8,200 nt of DNA from Acidobacteriota bacterium (lineage in GTDB: Bacteria > Acidobacteriota > Vicinamibacteria > Vicinamibacterales > UBA8438). Positions 6,963-8,200 of this stretch are shown piece after piece. The DNA is taken from positions 1 through 8,200 of the forward strand of contig WTGR01000535.1 in the NCBI GenBank assembly GCA_011523485.1. The letters run 5' to 3'. The translations under genes were made by a program, and so were the position numbers. The stretch's first letter is position 1. Every line of letters begins with the position of its first letter. The notes under the pieces were generated by a model. It did not search any database and was not told where the DNA came from. It was given only the letters and a program-made list of their open reading frames with translations.

Positions 6963-8200
6963 ATGCCGCCTCTCCGCCGAATCGACGTCGTGCTCGATTC
7001 AGTCAAGCGACTGCAGCGGATTGGTGCGACCGCTAACCTCGTCAACCTCCTTCAGAAGCAGCATCCGGCCGACCTCGCCGAGGTCCTGAGCGGGCTCTCG
7101 GACGCCGGGCGGCTTTCGACGTTCAACACCCTCGTTGCGCAGAACAGCCGTCTCGCGATGGAGGCGCTCAGCGAGCTCGACGCCGAGATCGGCGACGCGC
7201 TCCTGGCGAAGCGGCCTGCCGACGAGCTGGCGAAGCTGTTCCTGGAGTTGCCGACCGACGACGCGGCGGCGCTGATCGACCGGCTCCCGGACGATGTGTC
7301 GGCCGAGGTGCTCGCGCGGATGCGCCGCAAGGACTCCGGGGACGTGCAGCACCTGCTGGCGTACGGCGACCAGACCGCGGGCCGCATCATGAACCCGGAG
7401 GTCTTCGCCCTCGCGGAGGACCTGACGGCGGGCGCGGCCATCGAGGCGCTGCAGCGCTCGCGCGAGGTGGAGATGGTCTTCTACCTCTACGTCGTCGACG
7501 AGCGGCGCCACCTGGTCGGGGTGGTGTCGCTGCGCCGCCTGCTCCTGGTGTCGCCGGAGACGCCGCTCAAGCGGATCATGACCTCGGAGCTCATCAAGGC
7601 CCGCGTCGACACCGATCAGGAGGAGGTCGCGCAGGAGGTCGCCAACTACAACCTGCTCGCGATCCCGGTCGTCGACGACGAGAACAAGCTGGTCGGCATC
7701 ATCACCGTGGACGACGTCATCGACGTCATCAAGGACGAGGCGACCGAGGACATCCTGCGTCTGGCCGGCGTGCCGGCCGACGAGCACGTCTTCACCTCGC
7801 CCTGGGAGGCGTGGCGCAAGCGGCTGCCGTGGCTGGGCGTGAACCTCGTGGCGGCGACCCTGGCCGCGCTCGTGGTGCGCGAGTTCCAGGGGACGGTAGA
7901 GCAGGTCATCGCCCTCGCGGCGCTCATGACCGTGGTGGCGAGCATGGGCGGCAACGCGGCGACGCAGACGCTGACGGTGATCGTGCGCGGCATCGCTCTC
8001 GGCGAGCTGACCTGGAGCAACTCGCGGCGCGTGCTCGGCAAGGAGGCGCTGGTCGGCGTCGCCAACGGCATCGTGCTCGGAGGGGCGGGCGCCGGCGTGG
8101 CCTGGGGCGTTTTCGGCAACCCGTACCTGGGCGCCATCCTGGCTCTGGCGATGGTGATCAACCTGCTCGTGGCGGCCATCGCCGCGACGCTGATCCCGAT
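6963..8200 (+). CDS. mgtE: Magnesium transporter MgtE (3'-truncated by window edge)
   Basis: Inner-membrane Mg2+ channel with a cytoplasmic magnesium sensor. The frame is open from ATG 6963 to the window end (412 full codons; the family is ~450). N domain of helical repeats (~25-125, with QKQHPADLAEVL and DDAAALIDRLPDD); CBS1 from TAGRIMNPEV (M143) through VFYLYVVDE; CBS2 from IMTSELI (M206) with TDQEEVA and IPVVDDENKLVGIITVDDV; ATEDILRLAG at 260-269, the plug-helix link; membrane helices at about 288-308, 314-331, 362-382 and 389-410. GGNAATQTLTVIVRG from G329 is the family signature, with Ala-Ala where GGNxGxQ homologues carry Gly at the second position. The last helix, with the pore aspartate (Asp432 in Thermus MgtE), lies outside. 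ATG 6963 has only a weak ribosome site (CGGAA). It appears to have its own promoter. Confidence 0.95.
   Translation, partial: MPPLRRIDVVLDSVKRLQRIGATANLVNLLQKQHPADLAEVLSGLSDAGRLSTFNTLVAQNSRLAMEALSELDAEIGDALLAKRPADELAKLFLELPTDDAAALIDRLPDDVSAEVLARMRRKDSGDVQHLLAYGDQTAGRIMNPEVFALAEDLTAGAAIEALQRSREVEMVFYLYVVDERRHLVGVVSLRRLLLVSPETPLKRIMTSELIKARVDTDQEEVAQEVANYNLLAIPVVDDENKLVGIITVDDVIDVIKDEATEDILRLAGVPADEHVFTSPWEAWRKRLPWLGVNLVAATLAALVVREFQGTVEQVIALAALMTVVASMGGNAATQTLTVIVRGIALGELTWSNSRRVLGKEALVGVANGIVLGGAGAGVAWGVFGNPYLGAILALAMVINLLVAAIAATLIP

Noticed and set aside
7389..7760. CBS pair in mgtE as evidence for a duplicated copy of the CorC-like gene
   Set aside because: CBS pairs are widespread. The N domain and GGNAATQ membrane signature identify MgtE, and the two CBS regions are not close in sequence.

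Overview
The window is a G+C-rich (roughly two thirds G+C by eye), densely packed bacterial chromosome segment of housekeeping genes, all read on the + strand. Order: hisS (5' end cut off by the window edge) - aspS - phoH/ybeZ - ybeY - a HlyC/CorC-family CBS protein - era - mgtE (3' end cut off). The combination of GTG starts, an AspRS of the type with a GAD insertion, a cysteine-rich HisRS insertion domain and the order phoH-ybeY-corC-era fits a high-GC Gram-negative lineage. Acidobacteriota, or a deltaproteobacterial/myxococcal relative, is my guess from remembered protein flavour only; no marker here proves it.

Region by region: (1) 1-2987 holds two class II aminoacyl-tRNA synthetases, separated by a 147-bp gap with no convincing promoter, so they may be co-transcribed. 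(2) 2988-3140 is a real regulatory gap. It holds a plausible sigma-70 promoter with an extended -10, a 13-bp-period tandem repeat at the predicted transcription start, and a perfect 9-bp inverted repeat just ahead of phoH. (3) 3141-6833 is a four-gene unit, phoH-ybeY-corC-era, in which every junction is a 4-bp start/stop overlap (ATGA, GTGA, GTGA), implying translational coupling. (4) 6834-6962 is a second regulatory gap with a perfect 18-bp GC palindrome right after era, an extended -10 promoter (TGG-TACAAT) and a leader with two possible hairpins. (5) 6963-8200 is mgtE, open to the window edge, missing only about the last 40 residues.

Together the genes serve translation and ribosome maturation. 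HisRS and AspRS charge tRNA. YbeY (rRNA endoribonuclease), Era (16S rRNA 3'-end maturation and 30S assembly GTPase) and PhoH/YbeZ (a P-loop ATPase that partners YbeY) form a recognised ribosome/RNA quality group. The CorC-like protein and MgtE belong to magnesium transport/homeostasis families, a sensible neighbour set because ribosomes are the main magnesium store of the cell.

I do not see a defence island, mobile element, CRISPR array, tRNA or rRNA gene, or an obviously new system. The best second-look items are the phoH leader (dyad plus tandem repeat), a ~46-residue low-complexity insertion in YbeY, the loss of the usual signature residues in the membrane domain of the CorC-like protein, and the structured mgtE leader.
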